A DNA stretch of 64,000 bases from Altibacter lentus. Its GTDB lineage: Bacteria > Bacteroidota > Bacteroidia > Flavobacteriales > Flavobacteriaceae. The position numbers were made by a program, and so were the translations under genes. How positions within the stretch are numbered: the stretch's first letter is position 1; each line of letters opens with the position of its first letter. The notes under the pieces are model-generated. The model searched no databases. It saw only the letters and a list, made by a program, of their open reading frames with translations, and was not told the origin of the DNA. Below are positions 7,647-16,160 of this stretch, in pieces. Where the stretch lies: the NCBI RefSeq assembly GCF_000746845.1, contig NZ_KN050846.1, positions 1,247,394 through 1,311,393 of the forward strand, in the 5' to 3' direction.

Positions 7647-8657
7647 TTAAACGTTATATAATCGCTTTAAATTATCTATTTGATTGGGTCTGCCAATAAG
7701 AATAAGTTTGGAATTCTTTTTAATGACTAGAGAAGGCTCCGGGTTCACGATGTATTCTCCTTGCGGCGATTTGTATCCTATAATGGAACAGCCCGTCTTC
7801 TTGCGTACATCCAGTTCGCTAATGGAATGTTCTACACCGTCGGGACACATCTTCTCAAAAGGTATTTGTTCGACATTCATACTGTCCTGCTCCCCCGAAA
7901 CAGATAAGTTATCGAGAAACTCTATCAAATCGGGAACAACCACTAAAGACGCCATGTGGTCTCCTCCTATGCGATCGGGCATAATGATATTATCGGCTCC
8001 TGCCAGTTTTAATTTCTTGTAGCTGGTTTCCTCTGTCGCCCGGCTAATGATCTTTAATCCTTGATTCATTTGGCGCGCAGACAGGACTATAAAAAGATTA
8101 TCGGCATCACTGGGTAGCGCACAAATAAGTGTTTTGGCACGTTCGACACCTGCATGGATCAAGACATCATCTTCAATAGCGTTTCCGCTTACAAACAAGT
8201 GCTCGTCATCGCTAAATCGCTCAATAAGGTCTTCGTCACGTTCTACAATTACAAACTTTTGATTATAGGCCAGTAATTTTTGTGTGGCTTGTTTTCCGTT
8301 TCTTCCAAAACCACAAACGATCACGTGATCGCGTAATGCTTTGATTTGTTTTTCCACTTTTTTTTGTCTTAAATTACCAATGTTGTTCTTGCTGAGAATG
8401 TATTCAGAAATAACAGTAATCGCATACCCCACAATAAAGATACTTGAAATTATGAGGGCCGACGTAAATATCTTTTCAGCCGGACTTAAGGGGTGTAACT
8501 CACCAAAACCAACCGTGGTTATGGTAATGATAGTCATATACATGGCATCGATCCATTCGTAATCGAAGAAAAATCGAAATCCGAAGATACCCGAAAACAC
8601 CACGGTGATGAGTAGCACCAACGCACCTGCTATCTTAGATTGAAATAACTTTGTCAT
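7647..8657 (-). CDS. Potassium channel protein with RCK (TrkA-N/TrkA-C) domains
   Basis: A 336-residue channel subunit. Two transmembrane helices flank a pore loop with the selectivity filter TVGFGE (about 48-53). A cytoplasmic RCK Rossmann domain follows, with a GFGRNG nucleotide-binding loop near residue 116 and a C-terminal TrkA-C domain (about 250-336). This is the MthK/Kch-like layout, gating K+ flux by nucleotide or ion binding. Its start overlaps the stop of the PspC gene by 4 bp, so the two are translationally coupled. Confidence 0.92.
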   Translation of the reverse strand: MTKLFQSKIAGALVLLITVVFSGIFGFRFFFDYEWIDAMYMTIITITTVGFGELHPLSPAEKIFTSALIISSIFIVGYAITVISEYILSKNNIGNLRQKKVEKQIKALRDHVIVCGFGRNGKQATQKLLAYNQKFVIVERDEDLIERFSDDEHLFVSGNAIEDDVLIHAGVERAKTLICALPSDADNLFIVLSARQMNQGLKIISRATEETSYKKLKLAGADNIIMPDRIGGDHMASLVVVPDLIEFLDNLSVSGEQDSMNVEQIPFEKMCPDGVEHSISELDVRKKTGCSIIGYKSPQGEYIVNPEPSLVIKKNSKLILIGRPNQIDNLKRLYNV

Positions 8658-8884
8658 AGATCAAACACAGATGTTCGTTTGGTAAATACAAGATCTTTTA
8701 GCTTCAATAAGAATGCAATGGTGAGATAGATGGCAAAGCCCACACCCATGGTTGCAAAGGATACATAAATAAAGAAGAGTCGTACGCTCTTAGCCCGCAT
8801 CCCCAGACGATCTGCCAAACGGGAACTTACATAGAACCCACGTTTCTCAAAATAATGCCTAATTCTGTACACGAGCTGTAACAT
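8654..8884 (-). CDS. PspC-domain small membrane protein
   Basis: A 76-residue protein with the compact PspC pattern: an amphipathic, Arg-rich N-terminal part (RLADRLGMRAKSVRLFFIY) leading into one hydrophobic helix (about 40-62). PspC proteins act in envelope-stress responses in enterobacteria, but the Bacteroidota versions are poorly characterised. The 4-bp overlap with the K+ channel gene suggests a shared function at the inner membrane. Confidence 0.8.
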   Translation of the reverse strand: MLQLVYRIRHYFEKRGFYVSSRLADRLGMRAKSVRLFFIYVSFATMGVGFAIYLTIAFLLKLKDLVFTKRTSVFDL

Positions 8885-8902
8885 GTGTGCAAATTACAAT
8901 TT

Positions 8903-10189
8903 TTACTGAATACTATTCGAAACTTTTAAAATAGCGTTGCCAATTTCACAGTTCAAACATCGACGCGCATCACAATATAATTCCTTAAGCTGAAGCAATG
9001 CCTGAGTCTCTAATGCATTGGTTGCAACAAGGCCAAGCTTTTGAAACCTGAGGATGATGGTATTTGCTTCGGGAGGGAGCTCCCCGGCCAGTTGCAGGAT
9101 TTCTTCGGAAGGGTGACTTCCTAAAAAACGAAGGTAGGCGAACCGCATGGGAAGCACTGTGTTTATAAACAATAGATTAATGAATTTTTTAGTAAGTTGG
9201 GTGCTTCGCAATTGGGAACTAGAGGTAAAGGTATAATGTGTTCTCCAAAATTCGCTTGTTTCAATCGTGAACAGCTCGTACAGATGCTGGACTTCGCGTA
9301 TGGCGATCACTTTCGAGAACAATTGACCGTTATTTACATACAAGGCCGCCAATTGTGCCAGCCGAACGGTTGGAAAATTTGAAGGTCGTAACCTGAAGAA
9401 TTTAGGGGCGATGACCCCATCATTAGAAAGTTTGAATTTACGCTTACTGTATTTGTAAGAACTTATTAGCTCTTTTACATACGGAGCCTCCGCAGTTGCA
9501 TCAAGTAACCCGGCCTGACCCAGCAATATAGCTTCCAGCGACAATAACTGATCGCTGCATTTTTGGATCAGGGAAAACGGAATCGACTGTGCAATGCTCA
9601 AAAAAGCGGTCCCGTTAACTTTAAGTCCGAAATTCTTGCACAACATCTCAAATAACAATGCCTCCCAATGATTGTTCAATTGAGAGGCCCGTTCCATTAA
9701 AAATTGTGACTTTCTCTCTAATCGCTCAACATAAAGGCGTTCCAGCCAATGCACATACATAAAGCTATCGATTTCAGTCAGCGATTGCTCACACGGGATC
9801 CATTTCGTATCGTTCGAAAATAGTTTTTTGTACGTCCCCAGCATTGGTTTCGGGATACGGTGCTTTAATTCCAATGTGGGAATTAGTGTGGTATCTTTTC
9901 TTGATACTTCGGAAGTGTGCTCCCAAACGACATGCAGGATCACCGAATCGTACGCAGGGTCTTTATGGTGTTGGTGCAGGAACCAAAGGGAAGATTCTAT
10001 ATGAAGCTCTACATTTCCTGCCCATAATTGTCCATCGATCACGAGCTGTGCATTGAAAAAATCGGGACCCGAATTGTGGTTATGACTGCCGGGTGAAACA
10101 ATTTGCAGCGAATGACCCTGGGTGGTCTTCAAGTTGTGGTTGTCAAATTTCTGAAACTGCCACACATAATGCAGGAATTCTTCTTTCAT
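8903..10189 (-). CDS. DUF2851 family protein
   Basis: A 428-residue soluble protein. The N-terminal half has conserved motifs of the Bacteroidota-specific DUF2851 family, such as GHNH-like SPGSHNHNSGPDFFNA (about 32-47) and GNVELHIESSLW (about 59-70), which recall nuclease-like cores. The C-terminus has a CDARRCLNCEIGNAI cluster, a candidate metal site. The biochemical function is unknown. It is followed on the same strand by the PspC/K+ channel pair. Confidence 0.82.
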   Translation of the reverse strand: MKEEFLHYVWQFQKFDNHNLKTTQGHSLQIVSPGSHNHNSGPDFFNAQLVIDGQLWAGNVELHIESSLWFLHQHHKDPAYDSVILHVVWEHTSEVSRKDTTLIPTLELKHRIPKPMLGTYKKLFSNDTKWIPCEQSLTEIDSFMYVHWLERLYVERLERKSQFLMERASQLNNHWEALLFEMLCKNFGLKVNGTAFLSIAQSIPFSLIQKCSDQLLSLEAILLGQAGLLDATAEAPYVKELISSYKYSKRKFKLSNDGVIAPKFFRLRPSNFPTVRLAQLAALYVNNGQLFSKVIAIREVQHLYELFTIETSEFWRTHYTFTSSSQLRSTQLTKKFINLLFINTVLPMRFAYLRFLGSHPSEEILQLAGELPPEANTIILRFQKLGLVATNALETQALLQLKELYCDARRCLNCEIGNAILKVSNSIQ

Positions 10190-10228
10190 GAATCCGGAAT
10201 TAGCGTGGGGAGTTGAAGTAAGAGTAAC

Positions 10229-10588
10229 TTATTTTTCTTCGGTCGGGGTCGATGCTGTTGTTGACTCTTCCGAGATCGTATCGGAAAAGAGGATACGGTT
10301 CCATTTATACAACCTGCGTTTCAAGATGATAAAACGTACGATCCCAATGGTCAAAAAGACCACACACACTACCAAAGCGACATAACCCAACCAGTGAATG
10401 CTCTCAAAATCCTTTAACTGTAAGAGTGCCAGACCCCCTAACAGCAGGTAAAGAGATGCTCTTATATAGGCCAGTAACGTACGCTCATTAGCGAGTTTTG
10501 TTCGCTCCAGCGCAAGGATCTCACGGGTATTTACCGGTACCGGCTTAGTACGCAAAAACCGAAACAATCGCTGTGCCTGTGTTTTCAT
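10229..10588 (-). CDS. DUF202 family membrane protein
   Basis: A 119-residue protein with the DUF202 signature LALERTKLANERTLLAYIRASLY (about 24-46), followed by two or three transmembrane helices and a Ser/Thr-rich tail. Homologues include enterobacterial YidH; no function is established. Promoter and operon status are unclear. The cysteine synthase terminator lies just downstream of its start, on its upstream side. Confidence 0.85.
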   Translation of the reverse strand: MKTQAQRLFRFLRTKPVPVNTREILALERTKLANERTLLAYIRASLYLLLGGLALLQLKDFESIHWLGYVALVVCVVFLTIGIVRFIILKRRLYKWNRILFSDTISEESTTASTPTEEK

Positions 10589-10598
10589 TCCCCTAAAA

Positions 10599-10628
10599 AT
10601 AAAAAATCCCGCTTAAAAAAGCAGGATT
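10599..10628 (-). terminator. Terminator of the cysteine synthase family gene
   Basis: Hairpin AATCCTGCTT / AAGCGGGATT (one mismatch) on the minus strand followed by a T-rich tract, 24 bp after the stop at 10652. It separates this gene from the DUF202 gene. Confidence 0.8.
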
Positions 10629-10651
10629 CTATTTTATAAAATTTGTATGCC

Positions 10652-11632
10652 TTAGTCAAGATAGCCCATCTTTTGCATCCAATCGTTGTTGAACATCTTT
10701 CCAACATACCTGCTGCCGTGGTCGTGAAAAAGAACAACAACCACATCGTCTTTGGTAAAGTGTTCCTTAAGTTGCAAAACGCCCTTCATGGCTGCACCGG
10801 CCGAATTCCCTAAGAACATTCCTTCTTCCCGTGCTAGTTTTTGGGTATAGACCGCCGCATCCTTATCGGTTACTTTGGTAAATCCGTCGATGATATCGAA
10901 ATTTACATTCTTTGGGAGTATATCTTCTCCAATTCCTTCGGTGACGTAAGGGTAGATCTCCTTTTCATCGAATATGCCTGTTTCGTGATATTTCTTAAAG
11001 ACACTGCCATAAGTATCGATACCCCATACTTTAATATTAGGGTTCTGTTCCTTTAAATATTTTCCAACCCCGCTAATCGTACCTCCCGTACCCACTCCTA
11101 CAACAAAATGAGTGATCTTTCCATCGGTTTGTCGCCAGATCTCCGGACCTGTACTTTCGTAATGTGCTTTGGTGTTGCTGGGGTTATCATACTGATTCAC
11201 ATACCAACTATTGGGAGTTTCTTCGGCCATGCGCTTTGATGTAGAATAATAAGAACGCGGATCTGACGGGTCCACATCGGTGGGGCATACAACTACCTCA
11301 CTGCCTACGGCGCGCAGGATGTCCATTTTTTCCTTGCTTTGCTTATCACTTATTACACAAACCATTTTATACCCTTTTACGATGGCTGCTAGGGCCAGTC
11401 CCATACCTGTATTCCCGCTGGTTCCTTCAATAATAGTCCCTCCGGGCTTTAAGCGGCCGTCTGCTTCGGCATCCTCGATCATTTTTACAGCCATACGGTC
11501 CTTGACCGAATTCCCGGGATTAAAGGTCTCGTATTTGGCAAGAACAAGGGCCGGGATCTCCTCGGCGAGTTTATTGATCTTTACCAAGGGTGTATTCCCG
11601 ATCGTCTCTAATATATTCTTTGCGTATTCCAT
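10652..11632 (-). CDS. PLP-dependent cysteine synthase / cystathionine beta-synthase family enzyme
   Basis: A 326-residue fold-type II PLP enzyme. Lys44 in NPGNSVKDRMA is the Schiff-base lysine, GTSGNTG (70-76) binds the substrate carboxylate and GTGGT (179-183) the PLP phosphate. The start MEYAKNILETIGNTPLVKI is the family N-terminus; the open frame runs 66 codons further upstream, but through a dispersed intergenic repeat. It forms cysteine from O-acetylserine and sulfide, or cystathionine from serine and homocysteine. No CBS regulatory domain is present, and the choice between the two reactions cannot be made here. Confidence 0.9.
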   Translation of the reverse strand: MEYAKNILETIGNTPLVKINKLAEEIPALVLAKYETFNPGNSVKDRMAVKMIEDAEADGRLKPGGTIIEGTSGNTGMGLALAAIVKGYKMVCVISDKQSKEKMDILRAVGSEVVVCPTDVDPSDPRSYYSTSKRMAEETPNSWYVNQYDNPSNTKAHYESTGPEIWRQTDGKITHFVVGVGTGGTISGVGKYLKEQNPNIKVWGIDTYGSVFKKYHETGIFDEKEIYPYVTEGIGEDILPKNVNFDIIDGFTKVTDKDAAVYTQKLAREEGMFLGNSAGAAMKGVLQLKEHFTKDDVVVVLFHDHGSRYVGKMFNNDWMQKMGYLD

Positions 11633-11718
11633 TTTATTTTCTTGATGAAAGCAACTTCTTATTCCTTTAGAAGTTTGCGGCTGCAAAGGTATGATTTCGG
11701 CAGTTACACTGCAAGCAT

Positions 11719-11841
11719 TTGCGTTAGGGATTGAAGCGGCATCCTTTCTATAGCAAGCCTGGCTTGCTAGGGAAAGATATAGCGGAAAGCCCGGTCCTTG
11801 GGTGCGCCGGACTCTACGACAAGCACCCAAGGAAACGCCCT
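11719..11841 (+). repeat. Dispersed intergenic repeat, copy A
   Basis: About 120 bp between the cysteine synthase gene and the permease gene. Left part: TTAGGGATTGAAGCGGCATC. Middle: a small hairpin AGCAAGCC / GGCTTGCT. Then GGGAAAGATATAGCGGAAAG leading into CCCGGTCC, and a perfect 11-bp stem TCCTTGGGTGC / GCACCCAAGGA (11795-11805, 11823-11833). The right edge is AAACGCCCTA. The same framework recurs near 42.7 kb (inverted) and 51.6 kb. Confidence 0.8.
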
Positions 11842-11842
11842 A

Positions 11843-13078
11843 CTATTCGAAACGAATGGCCTTTACAGGAGAGATCTTTGCAATGATATACGAAGGGATC
11901 AAGAGCATGAACAAACACAATACAAACGTTCCGGCATTTAGGGCCAAGACGTACCCCATATCCAGATAGACAGGAGCTTCGGTAACGTAATAAGTGTCGG
12001 GATCCAAAGGAAATAATTTAAACTGCTGCTGGGCGAAAAGCAGACCTAGTCCTATGAGGTTTCCCCAGAACAACCCCACGCCAATTAGGTACATGGCATT
12101 GTAGATAAACACCTTACGAATGCTCCAATCACTGCTCCCCAGTGCCTTTAGGATGCCTATCATTTGTGTACGTTCCAGAATAAGGACCAACAAAGCGGTG
12201 ATCATATTAATACCTGCTACCAGTATCATGATACCAATAATGAGCGCGATATTGAAATCGAACAGATCCAGCCATTCAAAAATAGAGCCGTACTTATCGC
12301 GTATGGTTTGGGTATCCAGGGTGCTGGATGTTTGATTGTAGACGGCATTCCCTATGGGAACAATGTTGTCGAAATCTTCCACAAATACTTCAAAAGCGCC
12401 TATCTGGTCGTCTTCCCATTTGTTAAGGCGTTGTATGTGGCGTATATCGGCTATGACAAATTGCTCGTCAAATTGTTGAAATCCGCTGTTATAGATTCCA
12501 ACGATATCGAACCCTCTGCTACGGGGCGCTTTGGAGGTGTCATCATTAAGGAAAAAAGTAACGATCTTGTCTCCCAACTGTAACTCCAGGCGGTTTGCCA
12601 GGTATTGGGAAATCAGTACTTCGGCGTTTAATCCATTTGAATAATCGGGCAGTCTTCCTTCCCGCAAAAAATCCTCAAAATACTGCCAGTTGTAATCGGT
12701 TCCAACGCCTTTGACCACCACTCCTTCGAAATCGGTTTCGGTACGGATCACACCGCCTTTTGAAGCTGTGATCTGAATGTGGTCCACGCCCGCTACGCTT
12801 GTGAAATTAGGATGGAAATCTTGATTCTTCGAGATGGGAATTTGAGAATCATTGGACATATTGGTGTCGAAGTTGCTAATAATGATATCGCCATTGAAGG
12901 CAGAGACCTTTTCACGTATCTTTTTTTGGAGTCCGACACCCGTGGCGATGGACACCAGCATCATTACAATTCCCAAGGCGATCGCCGTAATTGCAATTTT
13001 TATTATTGGTGCCGAAATACTACTTTTATAGTCTTTGGCCGCAATGATGCGCCGAGCGATAAAGAATTCGAAATTCAC
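11843..13078 (-). CDS. ABC transporter permease, LolC/E-MacB (FtsX-like) type
   Basis: A 411-residue permease: transmembrane helix 1 near residues 25-50, a large periplasmic domain (about 50-270), then three helices of an FtsX core ending SPVKAIRFE. This layout matches lipoprotein-releasing LolC/LolE proteins. I chose a GTG start (13076-13078), giving the N-terminus NFEFFIARRIIAAKDYKSS seen in relatives; an ATG ten codons upstream (13108) is possible but would overlap the divergent gene. No ATPase gene is adjacent. Substrate unknown, lipoprotein export most likely. Confidence 0.85.
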   Translation of the reverse strand: MNFEFFIARRIIAAKDYKSSISAPIIKIAITAIALGIVMMLVSIATGVGLQKKIREKVSAFNGDIIISNFDTNMSNDSQIPISKNQDFHPNFTSVAGVDHIQITASKGGVIRTETDFEGVVVKGVGTDYNWQYFEDFLREGRLPDYSNGLNAEVLISQYLANRLELQLGDKIVTFFLNDDTSKAPRSRGFDIVGIYNSGFQQFDEQFVIADIRHIQRLNKWEDDQIGAFEVFVEDFDNIVPIGNAVYNQTSSTLDTQTIRDKYGSIFEWLDLFDFNIALIIGIMILVAGINMITALLVLILERTQMIGILKALGSSDWSIRKVFIYNAMYLIGVGLFWGNLIGLGLLFAQQQFKLFPLDPDTYYVTEAPVYLDMGYVLALNAGTFVLCLFMLLIPSYIIAKISPVKAIRFE

Positions 13079-13088
13079 GGGTAACGAT

Positions 13089-14360
13089 ATGCGATTAACT
13101 TTTTTCAAAAATACATTTTTCTTATGGCTTCTGGTTTCTTTTTCCTGCGGAAGTCAGAATAACCAGGAGAAGGCAAACGCTTCGGGGGATACCCTTGAGA
13201 AAACACAGCAGGAAATCGTGATACACGATACTGTTACCATTGCTGAAATGATGTCTAAGGATTTTATGCCCGGGGCTCACCGTCCGAATGCCTATCTTCC
13301 TATATTAAAGGACAAATCTGTGGGAATTGTGGCGAATCAGACCTCCATGCTTACCAAACCCAGCAAATCTCTCCACTTGGTCGATTTTTTGATCGCCGAG
13401 AATATTCAGGTAAAAAAGGTCTTTGCTCCTGAGCACGGTTTTCGCGGTACGGCCGATGCGGGTGAATTGGTGAAAGACGGGATCGACCGGCGCACCGGAA
13501 TTCCAATTATCTCCTTATATGGTGCGAACAAGAAGCCGTCCAAGCAACAGATGCAAGGCATAGAGCTCATGGTCTTTGACATTCAAGACGTAGGTGCTCG
13601 TTTTTACACCTATATTTCGACGCTCCATTATGTAATGGAAGCGTGTGCAGAAGCCAATATTCCACTGGTTGTTCTCGACAGACCTAATCCCAACGGTCAT
13701 TATATCGACGGGCCTGTTCTGGAAAAAGAGCATTCGAGTTTTGTAGGGATGCATCCCGTACCTGTAGTTCACGGAATGACTATTGGCGAATATGCGCAAA
13801 TGATCAATGGTGAAGGTTGGTTGTCCAATGATCTAACCTGCAGATTGACGGTAATTCCTGTTTCCAATTATACACATGGAACACCCTACTCACTTCCCGT
13901 AAAACCTTCCCCTAATCTGCCCAATGATACAGCCATAAACCTATACCCGAGTCTTTGTTTCTTTGAAGGGACACCGCTAAGTGCCGGCAGGGGTACAAGC
14001 ATGCAGTTTCAGGTCTTTGGAGCTCCTGCGCTGCCAAGTGCTTATTTCCCTTTCCAGTTCACGCCACAACCCAATGAGGGTGCAAAGCATCCAAAATTCG
14101 AAGGGCAGCTTTGCAACGGGCTAGACCTAAGAGAACAGCCACGTCTGGACATGCTCAATTTGGAATGGCTTATAGAAGCGTATGTTGGTTACGGGAAAAA
14201 GAAAGAATTCTTTACCGATTTTTTCACTAAGCTCGCAGGAACTGAAACACTTCAGCGACAGATAGAGCAAGGCTACACTTATCCTGAAATTAGAGCCACC
14301 TGGTTACGTGACCTGGAAGCCTATGATGCGATGCGGAAAAAGTATATGCTCTATCCTTAA
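13089..14360 (+). CDS. DUF1343 lipoprotein, exo-beta-N-acetylmuramidase NamZ-like (GH171)
   Basis: A 423-residue lipoprotein with signal sequence MRLTFFKNTFFLWLLVSFSC (lipobox VSFSC near residue 19), then the DUF1343 domain. DUF1343 is the family of Bacillus NamZ/YbbC, a muramidase that removes terminal MurNAc in peptidoglycan recycling. Conserved stretches include KVFAPEHGFRG, FDIQDVGARFYTYI and DRPNPNGHYIDGP. The first 18 codons of the longest frame are not family-like, so I use the ATG at 13089. Its start lies 10 bp from the divergent permease start, and its stop is 2 bp from the convergent YkgJ gene. Confidence 0.88.
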   Translation: MRLTFFKNTFFLWLLVSFSCGSQNNQEKANASGDTLEKTQQEIVIHDTVTIAEMMSKDFMPGAHRPNAYLPILKDKSVGIVANQTSMLTKPSKSLHLVDFLIAENIQVKKVFAPEHGFRGTADAGELVKDGIDRRTGIPIISLYGANKKPSKQQMQGIELMVFDIQDVGARFYTYISTLHYVMEACAEANIPLVVLDRPNPNGHYIDGPVLEKEHSSFVGMHPVPVVHGMTIGEYAQMINGEGWLSNDLTCRLTVIPVSNYTHGTPYSLPVKPSPNLPNDTAINLYPSLCFFEGTPLSAGRGTSMQFQVFGAPALPSAYFPFQFTPQPNEGAKHPKFEGQLCNGLDLREQPRLDMLNLEWLIEAYVGYGKKKEFFTDFFTKLAGTETLQRQIEQGYTYPEIRATWLRDLEAYDAMRKKYMLYP

Positions 14361-14362
14361 GT

Positions 14363-14854
14363 TTAAGGCAAACGCTTCTTCATTTCTTCAACAATATTGA
14401 AAGCCGCCGGACAGATCGCTACGTTCTTTAAGGTAAGATTGGAGATCTGCTGAAATTTCTTCCGGTCGGTGTGTGGAAATTCTCTACACGCCTTGGGGCG
14501 TACATCGTAGATGCTGCAATAATTATCGGCTCCCAGAAAAACACAGGGAACGGTTTGCAACACATAATCATTCTCCTCGTCCAGTCGCAGATAGGTCTCG
14601 ATAAATTGCTGCGGTTTCATTCTAAAATGCTTAGCAATACGCTCAATGTCCTTATTGGTGAACAAAGGTCCCGTGGTCTTACAGCAATTGGCACAAGTGA
14701 GGCAATCGGTACGCCGAAACTCCTCCTCGTGCAATTCTACCATGAGCTCATCCAATTGTCTGGGCGGTTTTTTCTTCAGTTTCACGAAGAACTTTTTGTT
14801 CTCGTTATGCGTATCTTTGGCGCGTTGCGGGAGTTGTTTCAGGATATCTTCCAT
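14363..14854 (-). CDS. YkgJ family cysteine-cluster protein
   Basis: A 163-residue protein with the Zn/Fe-S cluster pattern CLTCANCC (Cys51, 54, 57, 58) followed by VPCVFL, NYCSIYDVRP and KACREFP, the CxxCxxCC...C...C...C pattern of YkgJ/UPF0153 proteins. The role of the family is not established; metal or Fe-S binding is inferred from the cysteines. It is convergent with the NamZ-like gene and divergent from the methyltransferase, whose start lies 29 bp away. Confidence 0.85.
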   Translation of the reverse strand: MEDILKQLPQRAKDTHNENKKFFVKLKKKPPRQLDELMVELHEEEFRRTDCLTCANCCKTTGPLFTNKDIERIAKHFRMKPQQFIETYLRLDEENDYVLQTVPCVFLGADNYCSIYDVRPKACREFPHTDRKKFQQISNLTLKNVAICPAAFNIVEEMKKRLP

Positions 14855-14882
14855 AGCGGCTCAAAAATACAACAATTCTGGT

Positions 14883-15590
14883 ATGAAGGATGTTCTAGGC
14901 GCTGCCTTATTGGATTATTACCACGGAAATTATAGTGAAGATATTATCACGGAAACAAATATTAGTGAGGCAGACGCCTTACCGCTTCCTTATCTCTTTC
15001 GGTCTTACACCGAAATGCCGCTAATAGAACAAGCGGCTCTAAAGGCTGCCAAAGGGACGATCCTTGATATTGGATGCGGTGCCGGGAGCCATGCGCTGTA
15101 TTTACAGCAGCAAGATCACAGGGTTTCCGCCATAGATGTTTCTGAAGGAGCCGTGAAAGTAAGCCGCCTGCGAGGTGTTCAAAATGCGGAGTGTACACCG
15201 CTGCTTCAGTTTCAAGGAGCTACTTTTGACACCCTGTTACTGCTCATGAACGGTACTGGGATTTTCGGCACTCTGTCTCAGGTATCGCAATACCTTCAGC
15301 ATTTAAAATCGCTAATGGCCCCCGGAGGGCAGATCCTTATCGATTCCAGCGATCTGCAATATATGTACGACACCGGAGAGGAAGGTGGTATTTGGGTTCC
15401 GGGAACACATTATTACGGCGAATTGGAGTTTACCATGAGCTATAAGGGTGAGACAAGCGAATGGTTTGACTGGCTCTATCTGGATGAAGGACTTTTTGAA
15501 GAGGCGTGCATATCGAACGGATTACATTTTGAGATCGTAACAAGAGGAGACCATTACGATTACCTGGCCCGGCTTACTGCTGCGGAATAA
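14883..15590 (+). CDS. Class I SAM-dependent methyltransferase
   Basis: A 235-residue methyltransferase starting MKDVLGAALLDYYHGNY. The SAM-binding motif I is ILDIGCGAGSH (about 60-70), with an acidic strand SAIDVS (motif II) and a later DTLLLLMNG strand. The longest frame extends 79 codons upstream, but that part is antisense to the YkgJ gene. Substrate unknown. Its last 17 bp overlap the convergent DUF2059 gene. Confidence 0.86.
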   Translation: MKDVLGAALLDYYHGNYSEDIITETNISEADALPLPYLFRSYTEMPLIEQAALKAAKGTILDIGCGAGSHALYLQQQDHRVSAIDVSEGAVKVSRLRGVQNAECTPLLQFQGATFDTLLLLMNGTGIFGTLSQVSQYLQHLKSLMAPGGQILIDSSDLQYMYDTGEEGGIWVPGTHYYGELEFTMSYKGETSEWFDWLYLDEGLFEEACISNGLHFEIVTRGDHYDYLARLTAAE

Positions 15591-16113
15591 AACCCGCCTT
15601 AACAAGCGCACTCATCTTTTTAGCAAAAAGATCGCGGCTCCAGTGTTTGCGAATTTCGGAGAGATCTTTTGAAAGTGACTGCTGTTGCGTCTCGTGCTTT
15701 GCCCAAACGTCGGATTGAAAGAATTGGTTGATTGTTTCCGTTTCTGTTTCAGAAAGGGGAGCATTTTCAATGAATCGCTTTTGGGCAGCTTCGGTGCTGT
15801 AAAAAGCAGTCATTTCCTGAATTTCCGGCCGGGTAAAATATTTCCGATAGGCGAAGGTAGTAAAAGCAATAAGTTCCTGTATCGCTTCCTGTTTATCCTG
15901 CCGCAATTGCTCCCAAAAAGCGGTTGGAACATTGGCTGAAATAAATTGCTTTTGCAGGGTATTGAACGTAGTATCATACGATTCTTCAAACTGAAGATTG
16001 GTACCATTGTTGTTTAAAAGATCCATAATGTCCTGTTGAAAATCATCCACCTGTGCATTTGCCGAAAAACAAATCACACAAAAAAGCGTTAAAAACAAAG
16101 AGTGGATTTTCAT
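15574..16113 (-). CDS. DUF2059 domain exported protein
   Basis: A 179-residue protein with signal peptide (cut after SANAQ, about 21) and a helical DUF2059 domain (about 75-140, with YFTRPEIQEMTAFYSTEAAQK). The family is widespread in periplasm-targeted proteins; its molecular function is unknown. The gene ends 17 bp inside the convergent methyltransferase gene. Confidence 0.82.
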   Translation of the reverse strand: MKIHSLFLTLFCVICFSANAQVDDFQQDIMDLLNNNGTNLQFEESYDTTFNTLQKQFISANVPTAFWEQLRQDKQEAIQELIAFTTFAYRKYFTRPEIQEMTAFYSTEAAQKRFIENAPLSETETETINQFFQSDVWAKHETQQQSLSKDLSEIRKHWSRDLFAKKMSALVKAGFIPQQ

Positions 16114-16160
16114 AGGATTCTTTTAAAGATTATGTTTGCTAAAAGTACAAAAAAATAGAT

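Noticed and set aside
11633-11830. 66-codon N-terminal extension of the cysteine synthase family gene
   Set aside because: It runs through dispersed repeat copy A and gives no family similarity; the start at 11632 matches relatives.
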